Counted from the stretch's first letter, positions 8,712 to 16,858 are shown. The stretch is 64,000 bases of DNA from an uncultured Mollicutes bacterium (GCA_900540385.1 UQFY01000002.1:62001-126000), one strand, 5' to 3'. The notes: generated from the sequence alone by a model not told the origin. Program-made: numbers and translations.

Positions 8712-9963
8712 ATTCTCCAATGGAAACCGTATCACCATCAACAGCGCCAGCCTCTTTTAACTTATCATCGATATTCACGGAATTTAATAATTTGATAAGT
8801 TGCTCAACGCCTTCATCCGTCGAAAGATTGATTAAAGCAGCTCTGGCTTCTAGCTTTTCGCCCTTAATAACCCAGGCATGTTTTCCAAGAGAAAGTACTT
8901 GATAGTTCTCTTTGGAATCTTCGTGAGCGTCGTAGACTTTCATTTCCGTCTCACTATTCACCCCTTTGATTGGGAAAAGTGGCGTAGAATCTACTAAATC
9001 AGCGATTTTATAAAGAAGTTTTTCGATACCTTTGTGTGTAATCGAGGAGAGAGGAATTGATTCGAATCCTAATTTTTTATCAAATTCGGCTTTTCTTTCT
9101 TCCGCCCCTTCGGAGTCCATTTTAGAAGCGACAACAATTTGCGGTCTTTTTTCTAAATCCGCACCATAATCTTTTAATTCAGCGTTGATGATTTGGTAAT
9201 CAGAATAGGGATCTCTTTCCCCGCTCATTGAAACCATATGAACAAGAACACGGCAACGTTCTGTATGGCGGAGGAAGGTAATTCCTAAGCCTTTTCCTTC
9301 ATGTGCCCCTTCGATTAAGCCTGGCAAATCCGCCAAAACAAAGCTTCTTCCATCTGGCAAATAAGCAACGCCAAGATTTGGAATCAAGGTGGTAAATGGA
9401 TAGTCAGCCGTTGGAACATTCGCTTTAGTAACAACATTCAAGAAAGTTGACTTGCCAACAGAAGGGAAGCCAACAAGCCCAGCATCAGCAAGCATTTTCA
9501 ATTCAAGAATCAAACGCTTTTTTTCTCCTGGATGGCCGTTTTCTGCGATTCGTGGAATACGATGACGAGAAGATTTAAAGCAAGTGTTCCCTCTTCCTCC
9601 TCTTCCTCCTTTGGCTACGCAAACCGTTTGCCCTTCTTCATGCAAATCTGCTAAAACACGCCCGGTTTTTTCTTCACTGATGATTGTTCCGCAAGGTACT
9701 TCAACAAAAACATCGGAGGCAGCATGGCCATACATGTTTTTACGTTGGCCTTTTTCTCCGTCCATAGCGATGATAACGCGAGAATGGCGGAAATTATAAA
9801 GAGTATTCAAATTCTTTTTCGCAACGAAAAAAATCGAGCCTCCTCTTCCTCCATTCCCCCCATCAGGTCCGCCTTTGGTGGTATGTTTATCTTGTAAAAA
9901 GGAGATGGCTCCGTCTCCGCCTTTTCCACTTCTTACTTCTATTACACAACGATCGATTAGCAT
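8689..9963 (-). CDS. obgE: Ribosome-associated GTPase ObgE/CgtA
   Basis: Essential GTPase that works in 50S ribosome maturation and stress signalling. The 424 residues have the Gly-rich Obg fold (GGNGGRGG and GGRGGRGN in the first 130 residues), a G domain with P-loop GFPSVGKST at 165-173, switch II DLPGLIEGA at 212-220 and VASKMDSEG as the G4 region. A C-terminal OCT-type domain (about 345-424) is typical of Gram-positive Obg. The start has AAGGAG 9 nt upstream, and the gene follows the glycosyltransferase by 12 nt. G4 reads ASKMD rather than the usual (N/T)KxD, a mild variation. Confidence 0.96.
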   Translation of the reverse strand: MLIDRCVIEVRSGKGGDGAISFLQDKHTTKGGPDGGNGGRGGSIFFVAKKNLNTLYNFRHSRVIIAMDGEKGQRKNMYGHAASDVFVEVPCGTIISEEKTGRVLADLHEEGQTVCVAKGGRGGRGNTCFKSSRHRIPRIAENGHPGEKKRLILELKMLADAGLVGFPSVGKSTFLNVVTKANVPTADYPFTTLIPNLGVAYLPDGRSFVLADLPGLIEGAHEGKGLGITFLRHTERCRVLVHMVSMSGERDPYSDYQIINAELKDYGADLEKRPQIVVASKMDSEGAEERKAEFDKKLGFESIPLSSITHKGIEKLLYKIADLVDSTPLFPIKGVNSETEMKVYDAHEDSKENYQVLSLGKHAWVIKGEKLEARAALINLSTDEGVEQLIKLLNSVNIDDKLKEAGAVDGDTVSIGEFDFTYTE

Positions 9964-9975
9964 GTTTGTGTCTCC

Positions 9976-10740
9976 TTAATTTTTCTTTTGCAATAGTTCT
10001 TCTTTTTCTTCAGAGCTCAAAAGATAGTTCTTTTTGTTTTTCTTAATTTTTACTAAATCCTTATAAAAGCGAAGGGATGTTTTTAAAGGAGAAGAAACGG
10101 TCGAAGAAGGATCGTCCGTCCAAGTCGCAGGAATTTCTTTGATAGAAAAACCATTTAATTGTAAAAAATAAAGATATTCAACATCAAAGGCAAAACCATT
10201 GATGATTTGTCTTTTAGCCATTTCTTTTGCAACATTCAAACGGAACAATTTAAAACCGCATTGAGTATCATGAATTCCCTGAAGATGGAATTTATGGCGT
10301 ACGATGAAACGCGCTCCCCAAGAAGTTAAACGACGAACAAAGGATTGCTTCGTAAGGATTTTTGATCCTTTGCTATGTCTTGAGGCAATAAAACAATCAT
10401 AATGGGTAATTTGTGGAAGAATTGAATCTAAGATGTGAATGTCGGTTGCAAAATCAGCATCCATAAAAAGGACATAATCTCCTGTGGCAGCCAAAATGCC
10501 TTTTTCGACTCCGTGTCCCTTTCCTGGAATGTCTTCATATGGCAAAAGTTTTACTTGAAGAGGCATTTTTTTCATTCCTTCTTCAAGGGCTTTTTGTGAA
10601 GGCTCATCAGAATGATCAGAGACAATCAAAATATCATAGGCAACACCTAAAGAATCAAAATAAGGTATGCCTATATTTTCTAAGTGATCCAACAATTTGG
10701 CCGTCTGATTTTTAACGGCAATTACGATGTCTAGTTTCAT
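9976..10740 (-). CDS. GT2 family glycosyltransferase, dolichyl/polyprenyl-phosphate glycosyltransferase-like
   Basis: Predicted cytoplasmic-face enzyme that moves a sugar from a nucleotide donor to a lipid-phosphate carrier. The 254 residues fit a GT-A fold: N-terminal strand LDIVIAVKN, the DXD-type metal motif MDADFATD at 93-100, and DTQCGFKLF near residue 163, which is characteristic of the dolichyl-phosphate beta-glucosyltransferase branch of GT2. No membrane helix is present, and the C-terminus is Lys-rich. The lipid acceptor and sugar are unknown; in a wall-less organism it could feed glycolipid or surface-glycan synthesis. It has its own promoter behind the rpmA terminator, with the -10 8 nt from the ATG. 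Confidence 0.8.
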   Translation of the reverse strand: MKLDIVIAVKNQTAKLLDHLENIGIPYFDSLGVAYDILIVSDHSDEPSQKALEEGMKKMPLQVKLLPYEDIPGKGHGVEKGILAATGDYVLFMDADFATDIHILDSILPQITHYDCFIASRHSKGSKILTKQSFVRRLTSWGARFIVRHKFHLQGIHDTQCGFKLFRLNVAKEMAKRQIINGFAFDVEYLYFLQLNGFSIKEIPATWTDDPSSTVSSPLKTSLRFYKDLVKIKKNKKNYLLSSEEKEELLQKKN

Positions 10741-10748
10741 ACGAATAG

Positions 10749-10773
10749 ATTATAAAGTATCCCTGCAAGGGAT
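10749..10773 (-). promoter_or_regulatory. Glycosyltransferase promoter with overlapping inverted repeat
   Basis: TATAAT (10749-10754, minus) lies 8 nt before the ATG at 10740. Just upstream, ATCCCT-GCA-AGGGAT (10759-10773) is a perfect 6-bp inverted repeat with a 3-nt centre, placed between where the -35 and -10 would be. It looks like an operator, but the regulator is unknown. Confidence 0.5.
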
Positions 10774-10789
10774 TCCATTTTACATTAAT

Positions 10790-10815
10790 GAAAAACGACT
10801 CCACACGGGAGCCGT
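10790..10815 (-). terminator. Intrinsic terminator after rpmA
   Basis: Minus strand stem ACGGCTCC / GGAGTCGT (8 bp with one G-T pair) with a CGTGT loop, followed by TTTTTC. It ends the rplU-prp-rpmA operon. Confidence 0.85.
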
Positions 10816-10830
10816 TTCTTGAAGAATTGC

Positions 10831-11121
10831 TTATTTCGCTTCGATTGGATAAACAGAAACTTTCTTTCCGTTCTTTCCAACACGCTCGAATTTCACGATG
10901 CCTTCGATGACAGCGTAAATGGTGTCATCTCCACCGATCTTCGTGCCTGCTCCTGGACGAATTTTTGTTCCTCTTTGGCGATAAATGATATTGCCAGCAA
11001 GAACGTGTTGTCCATCACCGACTTTTGCGCCTAATCTACGACCAGCAGAATCACGGCCGTTTTTCGTGCTAGATACACCTTTTTTAGAGGCGAATAATTG
11101 CAAATCAATGACGAAATTCAT
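10831..11121 (-). CDS. rpmA: Ribosomal protein L27 with cleavable N-terminal extension
   Basis: 50S protein whose mature N-terminus reaches the peptidyl transferase centre. The 96 residues begin MNFVIDLQLFA, then SKKGVSSTKNGRDS. The first 11 residues match the Bacillota L27 extension (consensus ending LxFFA) that is removed by Prp after the Phe-Ala region. The body, with GRDSAGRRLG and GNIIYRQRGTKIRPG, is typical L27. The ATG overlaps the prp stop by 4 nt (ATGA). The protease gene lies immediately upstream, so substrate and protease are co-expressed. Confidence 0.97.
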   Translation of the reverse strand: MNFVIDLQLFASKKGVSSTKNGRDSAGRRLGAKVGDGQHVLAGNIIYRQRGTKIRPGAGTKIGGDDTIYAVIEGIVKFERVGKNGKKVSVYPIEAK

Positions 11122-11432
11122 TTGTGCTTCCTTTCTAGCTTCACATTCTTCGGATAAGAAGAAGCGACGCTTTCAATTTGTTTCTCGATGGTTTCGAGAA
11201 CAATGTAATCGTGTTCAGAAACTTCCTTAAGAGCTTCTAGATACACATGGCCTTCTTTTACTTCGCTTTTGTAATTCTGATCTCCATCTTGAAGATTATT
11301 CAAACCCCCAAGAAGAATTCCACTGACGGCTGCGCATACCAAGTCGTGCCCATAGGGACCACTTCCAGCATGCCCTTTCACCTCCAAAGAGATAAACTTA
11401 CCGTTTTTTTCAACAAAAGTAACAGAAATCAT
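11118..11432 (-). CDS. prp: Ribosomal-processing cysteine protease Prp
   Basis: Small cysteine protease that removes the N-terminal extension of L27. The 104 residues from MISVTFVEKNG contain the family motif GHAGSGPYGHDLVCAAVS, with catalytic His21 and Cys33 in the expected spacing. The start was placed at 11432, where the ATG shares one base with the rplU stop (TAATG); the longer upstream reading overlaps rplU and is unlikely. It sits between the genes for L21 and L27, the conserved Bacillota arrangement. Confidence 0.93.
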   Translation of the reverse strand: MISVTFVEKNGKFISLEVKGHAGSGPYGHDLVCAAVSGILLGGLNNLQDGDQNYKSEVKEGHVYLEALKEVSEHDYIVLETIEKQIESVASSYPKNVKLERKHK

Positions 11433-11740
11433 TAGGCGTTGATGGATTCGATAACCAAGCAAGTATAAGGTTGACGATGTCCTTGTTTTTTACGGACATT
11501 GGCTTTGCTCTTGTACTTATAGATGGTTAATTTCTCGTTTAATCCTTGTTTTTCAACTTTGGCAAGAACGCTAGCACCCTCAACATAAGGTTTGCCAACG
11601 ACTGTTTTCTCACCACCGAGTAAAAGGACTTTTTCGAGTTTCACTTCTTTTCCAGCTTCAGCATCAAGTTTCTCGACATAAATCTTGTCACCAACAGAAA
11701 CTTTGATTTGCTTGCCACCAGTCTCGACGATTGCGTACAT
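11432..11740 (-). CDS. rplU: Ribosomal protein L21
   Basis: 50S protein binding 23S rRNA near L20. The 102 residues start MYAIVETGGKQIKVSVGDKIYVEKL, the standard L21 N-terminus, and end with the basic KSKANVRKKQGHRQPYTCLVI region. The start has AAGGAGGAAAT just upstream. It is the first gene of rplU-prp-rpmA and is preceded by a roughly 100-nt structured leader. Confidence 0.97.
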   Translation of the reverse strand: MYAIVETGGKQIKVSVGDKIYVEKLDAEAGKEVKLEKVLLLGGEKTVVGKPYVEGASVLAKVEKQGLNEKLTIYKYKSKANVRKKQGHRQPYTCLVIESINA

Positions 11741-11843
11741 GCTATTTCCTCCTTTTTTGTCTAGTACTCGCTTTAATGGTCCGATTTTGATTCGCGTTAG
11801 TTACCACTTCAAAGCGGTTGAGGCGCTAAGGAGCGTCACAACG
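11741..11843 (-). promoter_or_regulatory. Probable L21 ribosomal-protein leader
   Basis: The 5' untranslated region of rplU, about 100 nt, contains several short complementary blocks (for example GCGCCTCAACCGC and AGCGAG segments). Its place and size match the L21 leader described upstream of rplU in Bacillota, where L21 is thought to regulate its own operon. I recognise it by position more than by a verified fold. Confidence 0.5.
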
Positions 11844-11849
11844 TTAATA

Positions 11850-11877
11850 ACTATACCACTTCATTTTAAGAAAACAA
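11850..11877 (-). promoter_or_regulatory. rplU-prp-rpmA promoter
   Basis: Minus strand TTGTTT (11872-11877), 16-nt spacer, TATAGT (11850-11855). Confidence 0.6.
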
Positions 11878-11963
11878 CGATGATTTGTAAGGCTTTCTAA
11901 TTTTTTTCTTTCTTTTTTCCAAATATCCCACCAAATGGAGAAAATGAAGAGAAAAAGATAGCG

Positions 11964-12638
11964 TTAATCAACCATCAAATCATTTTCGTGAAACGAGAAA
12001 TAAGTGTCATTCGAAACGATAATGTGATCCAATAGACGCACCCCGAGTAAAGCGGAGTTTTTCGCCAATGTGTTTGTAAATTCGATCTCCCCTTTTGAAG
12101 GCAAAGGAAGCCCAGAGGGATGATTATGAAGCAAGACAAAATAAGAGAAGAAAGAGCCAGTAATTTCCATTAAGATGATTTTGGAGGAAGCACAAATTCC
12201 ATTCTCATCTCCAGTGAAAACGACTTTTTCTTTACGGATTCTCTTTCGCTTGTCGTAGCAAAGCAAGAAGAGTATCTCTCTTTTCTCTTGTCCCAGAAAA
12301 AGTCGATAATGCTCAAATATTTCCTTCGCAGAAAGCAAAGAGAGGTAAGGTGCTTCGACAGAAGAGCGTCTAGCGATTTCGAAGGTGGCGGCCAAGGTTA
12401 ACGCTTTGGCATCAGAAATTCCCTTAATGGAATAAAAGGATTCCACAGGTGTACTTGCCAAGGTTGGAAAGTCCTTGTAAGTAGACAAGATTTCAGAAGC
12501 CAGTTCTAAAGCGTTTTTCCCCACACACCCACTTCGAAGCAATATCGCTAAAAGCTCAGGGTCATTGCACGTTGAGATTCCTTTCCTTAGGGCCTTTTCC
12601 CTAGGTAAGTTCTCTTTTTTCATTTCTTTGATAATCAT
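11964..12638 (-). CDS. radC: RadC family JAB-domain protein
   Basis: UPF0758/RadC protein; its biochemical role is uncertain despite the old link to DNA repair. From the ATG at 12638 it is 224 residues, the usual length: an N-terminal helix-hairpin-helix-like half (PREKALRKGISTCNDPELLAILLRSG) and a C-terminal JAMM/MPN half. The metal motif is HNHPSGLPLPSKGE with His171, His173 and Ser181, but the usual Asp is Glu184. The start overlaps the stop of the 58-residue peptide gene as ATGA, which argues for this start over the longer upstream reading, whose extra 76 residues are just the peptide gene in another frame. A second ATG at 12623 is also possible. Confidence 0.88.
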   Translation of the reverse strand: MIIKEMKKENLPREKALRKGISTCNDPELLAILLRSGCVGKNALELASEILSTYKDFPTLASTPVESFYSIKGISDAKALTLAATFEIARRSSVEAPYLSLLSAKEIFEHYRLFLGQEKREILFLLCYDKRKRIRKEKVVFTGDENGICASSKIILMEITGSFFSYFVLLHNHPSGLPLPSKGEIEFTNTLAKNSALLGVRLLDHIIVSNDTYFSFHENDLMVD

Positions 12639-12811
12639 TTCCAGGTGAATTGCCAGCCACCGGGTATTTTTGCACTCCCCGAGGAAGTGCGGAAAATCCG
12701 ATAAACCACAACCGCCGTTATCGCAATCGCCAAAACCGCCATAACAGCAGTTAAGGTAATCGCTTCGCCAGGAACAATCGTCTCTAGTTCTTCCGGATTT
12801 AATGCTCGCAT
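12635..12811 (-). CDS. 58-residue bacteriocin-like peptide with double-glycine-type leader
   Basis: Not recognised as a named family. The N-terminus MRALNPEELETIVPG matches the double-glycine leader pattern: Leu at -12, Glu at -8, Leu at -7, Ile at -4, Pro at -2 and Gly at -1. This predicts cleavage after Gly15 and a 43-residue mature peptide. The mature part has one hydrophobic stretch of about 22 residues (AITLTAV to VVVY), then YRIFRTSSGSAK and a C-terminus IPGGWQFTWK. The ATG at 12811 follows GGGAGG; an in-frame GTG 21 nt upstream is less likely. The stop forms ATGA with radC. It could be a secreted peptide or pheromone, or a small membrane protein. No peptidase-containing exporter is present in the window. 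Confidence 0.75.
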   Translation of the reverse strand: MRALNPEELETIVPGEAITLTAVMAVLAIAITAVVVYRIFRTSSGSAKIPGGWQFTWK

Positions 12812-12816
12812 ATTTG

Positions 12817-12847
12817 AAAAACCTCCCTTCACTTATAAGAAGGGGGG
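12817..12847 (-). promoter_or_regulatory. Terminator-like hairpin containing the peptide gene's ribosome-binding site
   Basis: After the valS stop, minus strand CCCCCCTTC pairs with GAAGGGAGG (9 positions, one C-A mismatch) around an 8-nt loop TTATAAGT, followed by TTTTTC. This has the form of an intrinsic terminator for valS. The 3' arm contains GGGAGG, the only Shine-Dalgarno site for the peptide ATG at 12811, so read-through mRNA would have that site paired. Confidence 0.7.
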
Positions 12848-12876
12848 TATTTCGAAAAACGGACAAAAATTTTTAC

Positions 12877-15465
12877 TTATTTTTGAATTTCCGCTATTTT
12901 GGCTTCAATATTTGCTAAAAGTTTGCTGTTGTTAGAAAGCTTTTCTTCCTCAACGCGAACTTTTTCTTTCGGTGCTTTTGCTAAGAAACCAGGATTGGAA
13001 AGAATTTTATGAGAACGGGCAATCTCCCCTTCCAAATAAGTCTTTTGCTTCAATAGGCGCTCAAGCAATACCGAAGGATCCACATCTTCTTCCACAACCA
13101 TGGAGAATCCAGGATACATGAAAGGATTTCCACCTAAAGCTTCTTTTTTCACGGAATAAGAGGTAGCGAAAGCAAAACGAGAGAGATACTCTCCAAAGCC
13201 AGCGAACGGCTCTTTTGGCGAAACGATCAATCTCACTTTGGCATTAGGGGCTATGGAATTTGTGGATTTGTAATTACGGATATCGCGAATCATATCTTGA
13301 AGAATAGCAACCTTATCGCTTGCTTTTTTGTTCAACAATTCCTTCTCATAAACCGGATATGGTTCACACATAATGGAATCTTTATGAGCAGGCAAAGAGA
13401 GATACATTTCTTCGCTTACGAATGGGCAATATGGATAAATCATGAGGATGATTTCACGCATTACCTTATATAAAACATCCTTCGTGACTTCCGCTTCTTC
13501 TCCGCCATGCGAAAGAGAAATCTTAGAGAATTCCAAATAGGAAGAGCAGAAATCATCATAGACAAAGTCATACAAAGTTGAAGAGGCTTGTCCAAATTCA
13601 TAAGAATCCATCTTGCTTCCGACTTTTTTCACAGTCTTTTCAAGACGATCTAAAATGAAGGCGTCTAAGGTCCCTAATTTCTTCTTGTCGATTTCATGAG
13701 GAGTATAAGAATCCCCTAAAACACCTTCAACATAACGGCAAGCGTTCCAGATCTTATTCAAATAGGCTTCACTCGAAGCAACCTTTTCTTCGATATAACG
13801 CATATCCATCCCTGGGGTGCAGTTGGTGGTGATGAAATAACGAAGAGCATCCACGCCATAACGATCGATGACATCCATCGGATCGATGCCATTTCCTAAG
13901 GATTTAGACATCTTTCTTCCTAAAGAGTCACGAACAAGGCCATGGATAACAACATCTTTGAAAGGAACTTCATCGGTAAAATGAAGGGATTGGAAAATCA
14001 TCCTTGAAACCCAGAAGAAGATAATGTCATACCCCGTTACCAAACAAGAGGTAGGGAAATAACGTTGGAAATCAGGACTATCCGTGTTTGGCCAGCCTAA
14101 AGTGGCAAAAGGCCATAAAGCGCTAGAGAACCACGTATCCAAAACATCTTCGTCTTGGCGGTAGACATTTAAATCTGGAGTTTCTTCACTAACTAAAAGC
14201 TCTCCTGTTTCCTTATTGTAATAAGCAGGAATACGGTGTCCCCACCAAAGTTGTCTAGAAATGCACCAGTCTTCGATATTGCTCATCCAACGTAACAAGA
14301 CTTTCTCGAAACGTTTTGGAACAAAGTTAACTTTTCCGGAAGTTTTTTGTCTTTCAAGAACTTTATCGGCAAGAGGCTTCATCTTCACGAACCATTGCTT
14401 AGAAAGCATAGGTTCCACAACCGCATCGCTTCTTTCGGAGTGTCCGACAGAGTGGACGATTTTTTCGATTTTTACAAGATGTCCCTCTTCTTTAATCTTC
14501 TCTACTAAAGCTTTACGACATTCATAACGGTCCATGCCTTGATAGATACCGCACTTATCGTTCATATGAGCGGTTTCATCAAGAACTTTAATCATTGGGA
14601 AACCATATTTTTTAGCCAAAGCAAAGTCATTTGGATCATGGGCTGGAGTACATTTCATCGCGCCTGTTCCAAAAGAAAGATCGACATAGGAATCAGCCAT
14701 CAAAGGAAGCTCTTCCCCATTGGCCGGATTGATAACTTTTTTCCCGACTAAATTCTTATAACGAGAATCTTTAGGGTTCACGAAAACGGCTGTATCGCCA
14801 AACATGGTTTCTGGACGAGTTGTTGCAACAATGATGCTTTGGTCTGTTCCCACCACATCATATTTAAAATAGAAGAATTCTCCTTCATCATCTTTGTGAA
14901 TGATTTCAATGTTGCTTAAAGCCGTCTTCAATTCAGGATCCCAGTTGGTAATCCTTTCTCCTTGATAAATAAGGCCTTCATTATAAAGAGTGACGAAAAC
15001 ATGACGAACAGCTTTAGAAAGCCCTTCGTCTAAGGTAAATCTTTCGCGGGAATAATCGATAGAAAGGCCCATTTTCTTCCATTGTTCATGGATGGTTTTA
15101 GCGTATTCGTCTTTCCATTCCCAGGCCTTCTTCAAGAAACCTTCTCTTCCTAAATCATAACGGGAGATACCTTCTTCTCTTAGCTTTGCCTCGACTTTTG
15201 CTTGGGTGGCAATGCCAGCGTGATCCATTCCCGGAAGCCAAAGGACGTCATATCCTTTCATTCTCTTATATCGGGTGATGATATCTTCCAAAGTCGTATC
15301 CATCGCATGTCCAAGATGTAGTTTTCCTGTAACGTTTGGTGGCGGAATAACAAGAGAGAACGGGGGTTTTGATTTATCTAAACCAGCTTTGAAATAATCG
15401 CCGCTAACCCATTTTTCATATTTGCCCTCTTCGACTGTTTTTGGGTCATAATGCTTATCGAGCAT
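12877..15465 (-). CDS. valS: Valyl-tRNA synthetase
   Basis: Class I synthetase charging tRNA-Val. The 862 residues are full length. HIGH-type motif PPNVTGKLHLGHAMD is near residue 42, the CP1 editing domain includes ATTRPETMFGDTA, KMSKSLGNG is near 520, and a C-terminal coiled-coil arm (ERLLKQKTYLEGEIARS to NIEAKIAEIQK) is typical of ValRS. AAGGAGGAG lies just before the ATG. Expression should depend on tRNA-Val charging through the T-box leader upstream. Confidence 0.97.
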   Translation of the reverse strand: MLDKHYDPKTVEEGKYEKWVSGDYFKAGLDKSKPPFSLVIPPPNVTGKLHLGHAMDTTLEDIITRYKRMKGYDVLWLPGMDHAGIATQAKVEAKLREEGISRYDLGREGFLKKAWEWKDEYAKTIHEQWKKMGLSIDYSRERFTLDEGLSKAVRHVFVTLYNEGLIYQGERITNWDPELKTALSNIEIIHKDDEGEFFYFKYDVVGTDQSIIVATTRPETMFGDTAVFVNPKDSRYKNLVGKKVINPANGEELPLMADSYVDLSFGTGAMKCTPAHDPNDFALAKKYGFPMIKVLDETAHMNDKCGIYQGMDRYECRKALVEKIKEEGHLVKIEKIVHSVGHSERSDAVVEPMLSKQWFVKMKPLADKVLERQKTSGKVNFVPKRFEKVLLRWMSNIEDWCISRQLWWGHRIPAYYNKETGELLVSEETPDLNVYRQDEDVLDTWFSSALWPFATLGWPNTDSPDFQRYFPTSCLVTGYDIIFFWVSRMIFQSLHFTDEVPFKDVVIHGLVRDSLGRKMSKSLGNGIDPMDVIDRYGVDALRYFITTNCTPGMDMRYIEEKVASSEAYLNKIWNACRYVEGVLGDSYTPHEIDKKKLGTLDAFILDRLEKTVKKVGSKMDSYEFGQASSTLYDFVYDDFCSSYLEFSKISLSHGGEEAEVTKDVLYKVMREIILMIYPYCPFVSEEMYLSLPAHKDSIMCEPYPVYEKELLNKKASDKVAILQDMIRDIRNYKSTNSIAPNAKVRLIVSPKEPFAGFGEYLSRFAFATSYSVKKEALGGNPFMYPGFSMVVEEDVDPSVLLERLLKQKTYLEGEIARSHKILSNPGFLAKAPKEKVRVEEEKLSNNSKLLANIEAKIAEIQK

Positions 15466-15689
15466 TTTTTCTCCTCCTTAAAATAAAAAATACGCCGAAT
15501 CCCATATAGGGACGCGGCGCGCGGTACCACCCTAATTCCAAAGAAGATTTTCTTTGGCTCTTTGGCTTTAACGCAGCAAACGGAATTTCTTCTATTCTCC
15601 AAAGCGACTCACCTTTTCTTGATGACCAGTTTTCAGCTACTCTGGCTCTCTTTGCATCAAGGAGGAAGGATCCCTCTTCTTCAACGAAC
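15466..15689 (-). promoter_or_regulatory. T-box riboswitch of valS
   Basis: The leader contains the T-box sequence AGGGTGGTACCGCG (reverse complement around 15520-15533) followed by a terminator stem, CGCCG...TCCC TATAT GGGA...CGGCG, and a T-rich run. Upstream of it are the purine-rich and stem I segments expected for a T-box. Uncharged tRNA-Val should stabilise the antiterminator. I did not place the specifier codon with certainty. Confidence 0.93.
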
Positions 15690-15695
15690 GGGAAA

Positions 15696-15724
15696 ATTAT
15701 AAAACCCTGTAAGATTTTTAACAA
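15696..15724 (-). promoter_or_regulatory. valS promoter
   Basis: Minus strand TTGTTA (15719-15724), 17-nt spacer, TATAAT (15696-15701), immediately after the upstream phosphodiesterase-like gene and before the T-box. Confidence 0.7.
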
Positions 15725-15727
15725 CCT

Positions 15728-16858
15728 TCAAAGATTGTAAAAGGATAAAGCGATTTCTCTTTCTTCTTTGGTTTCTCCTGCATGATGCGCTTTAAGAAAA
15801 GTTTTCTTGTTTAGCACCTGTTTGGAGTTCCAAAGAACGTTTTCTCCAACTGCAATAGCAAGGAAATCTCCGATGAACTCTTGAAAATGAGGATTTTCTT
15901 CCCCAACGCCAAAGATATTTTCTTCAAGAACTTCCTTTTTCGTTAGAAGAACGAAATCCGGATAATACTTCGTGAAAAGAGAGGCAAATTCTTCTTTTTT
16001 ACTCTCTTTCACAAAGAAAGTCGCATTTCTTCCTTCTAAGGACATCGGTAAAGAAAGGCAATCTACCAATTCTTTATGGAGAGCGATATCTCGATATTTC
16101 ACGTTGATAAGGCCATGGTCAGCCATACTAATTACTAAGACGTCTGGATTTTCTTTCACGAATTGTCGAATCATTTTATTGATTTTACGGAACTCATTCC
16201 AAACAGAGAGGGATTTTACGCCATATTGGTGCAGCTCTTTATCTGGATGAGGAGTATAAGAATAAAGGAATTCTCCACCATTTTTGAAGAAGGAAGTCGC
16301 GTGTTGAACCATTTCTTTATAATTCTTCGGAGCTTTTTCTCCACCAAGAGGATAAAGATATTCCAGTTTTGCATTCACGCCTTTCTCTTGCATAAGAACA
16401 TCGATTTTCTTTAATGGGCAATAACGGTCAAAGAAATGGCTGCCATCATGATAATAGTTCACTTTTTCACCCGTTAAATCGTTCACATCAGGAAAAACAC
16501 AAAGAGGGAAATGAAGGCTAGGAATGTATTGCGTCCAACCCATCCAGCCATTTTCCTTAGGCCACTTTGCCGTTAAAAAGGCGTTTGTTGCTGCGACAGT
16601 TGTCGGAGGATTCGTCGAAGAAATAACGCACTTTTGATGGGAAATAAGGTATTTGTTTGTGTGAGGGAAAAGAGAAATATTATATTTTCCCGCTCCATCG
16701 AAAAGAAAAACACAAACTTTCTTATGTCCTTCCAAAAGACGATCAATTTCAGGGTCTGTCTCATGAAAAGGCTCAACATGGAAGTGTTTTAAAAGGGAGG
16801 AAGAGAAGCCAACTAGGCTTTTTTCTCTATCAAAGATTTCTTTAGGTAAATTTTTCAT
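15728..16858 (-). CDS. Alkaline phosphatase superfamily protein (type I phosphodiesterase/nucleotide pyrophosphatase-like)
   Basis: Predicted two-metal hydrolase of phosphate mono- or diesters. The 376 residues show the superfamily layout: first metal ligand in VFLFDGAGKYN, nucleophile region STNPPTTVAATNAFLT (Thr/Ser), second metal set SYTPHPDKELHQYG (Asp and His), MADHGLI (Asp-His) and a late His in KAHHAGETKEE. There is no signal peptide or membrane helix, so it should be cytoplasmic. The substrate is unknown. It has its own promoter, TTGCAA-16-TATGAT, with the -10 8 nt from the ATG. Confidence 0.78.
   Translation of the reverse strand: MKNLPKEIFDREKSLVGFSSSLLKHFHVEPFHETDPEIDRLLEGHKKVCVFLFDGAGKYNISLFPHTNKYLISHQKCVISSTNPPTTVAATNAFLTAKWPKENGWMGWTQYIPSLHFPLCVFPDVNDLTGEKVNYYHDGSHFFDRYCPLKKIDVLMQEKGVNAKLEYLYPLGGEKAPKNYKEMVQHATSFFKNGGEFLYSYTPHPDKELHQYGVKSLSVWNEFRKINKMIRQFVKENPDVLVISMADHGLINVKYRDIALHKELVDCLSLPMSLEGRNATFFVKESKKEEFASLFTKYYPDFVLLTKKEVLEENIFGVGEENPHFQEFIGDFLAIAVGENVLWNSKQVLNKKTFLKAHHAGETKEEREIALSFYNL

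Noticed and set aside
12639..12866. N-terminal extension of RadC (76 extra residues)
   Set aside because: Unlike RadC, Cys-rich by accident, and fully explained as the peptide gene and its leader in another frame; the ATGA start at 12638 gives normal RadC length.
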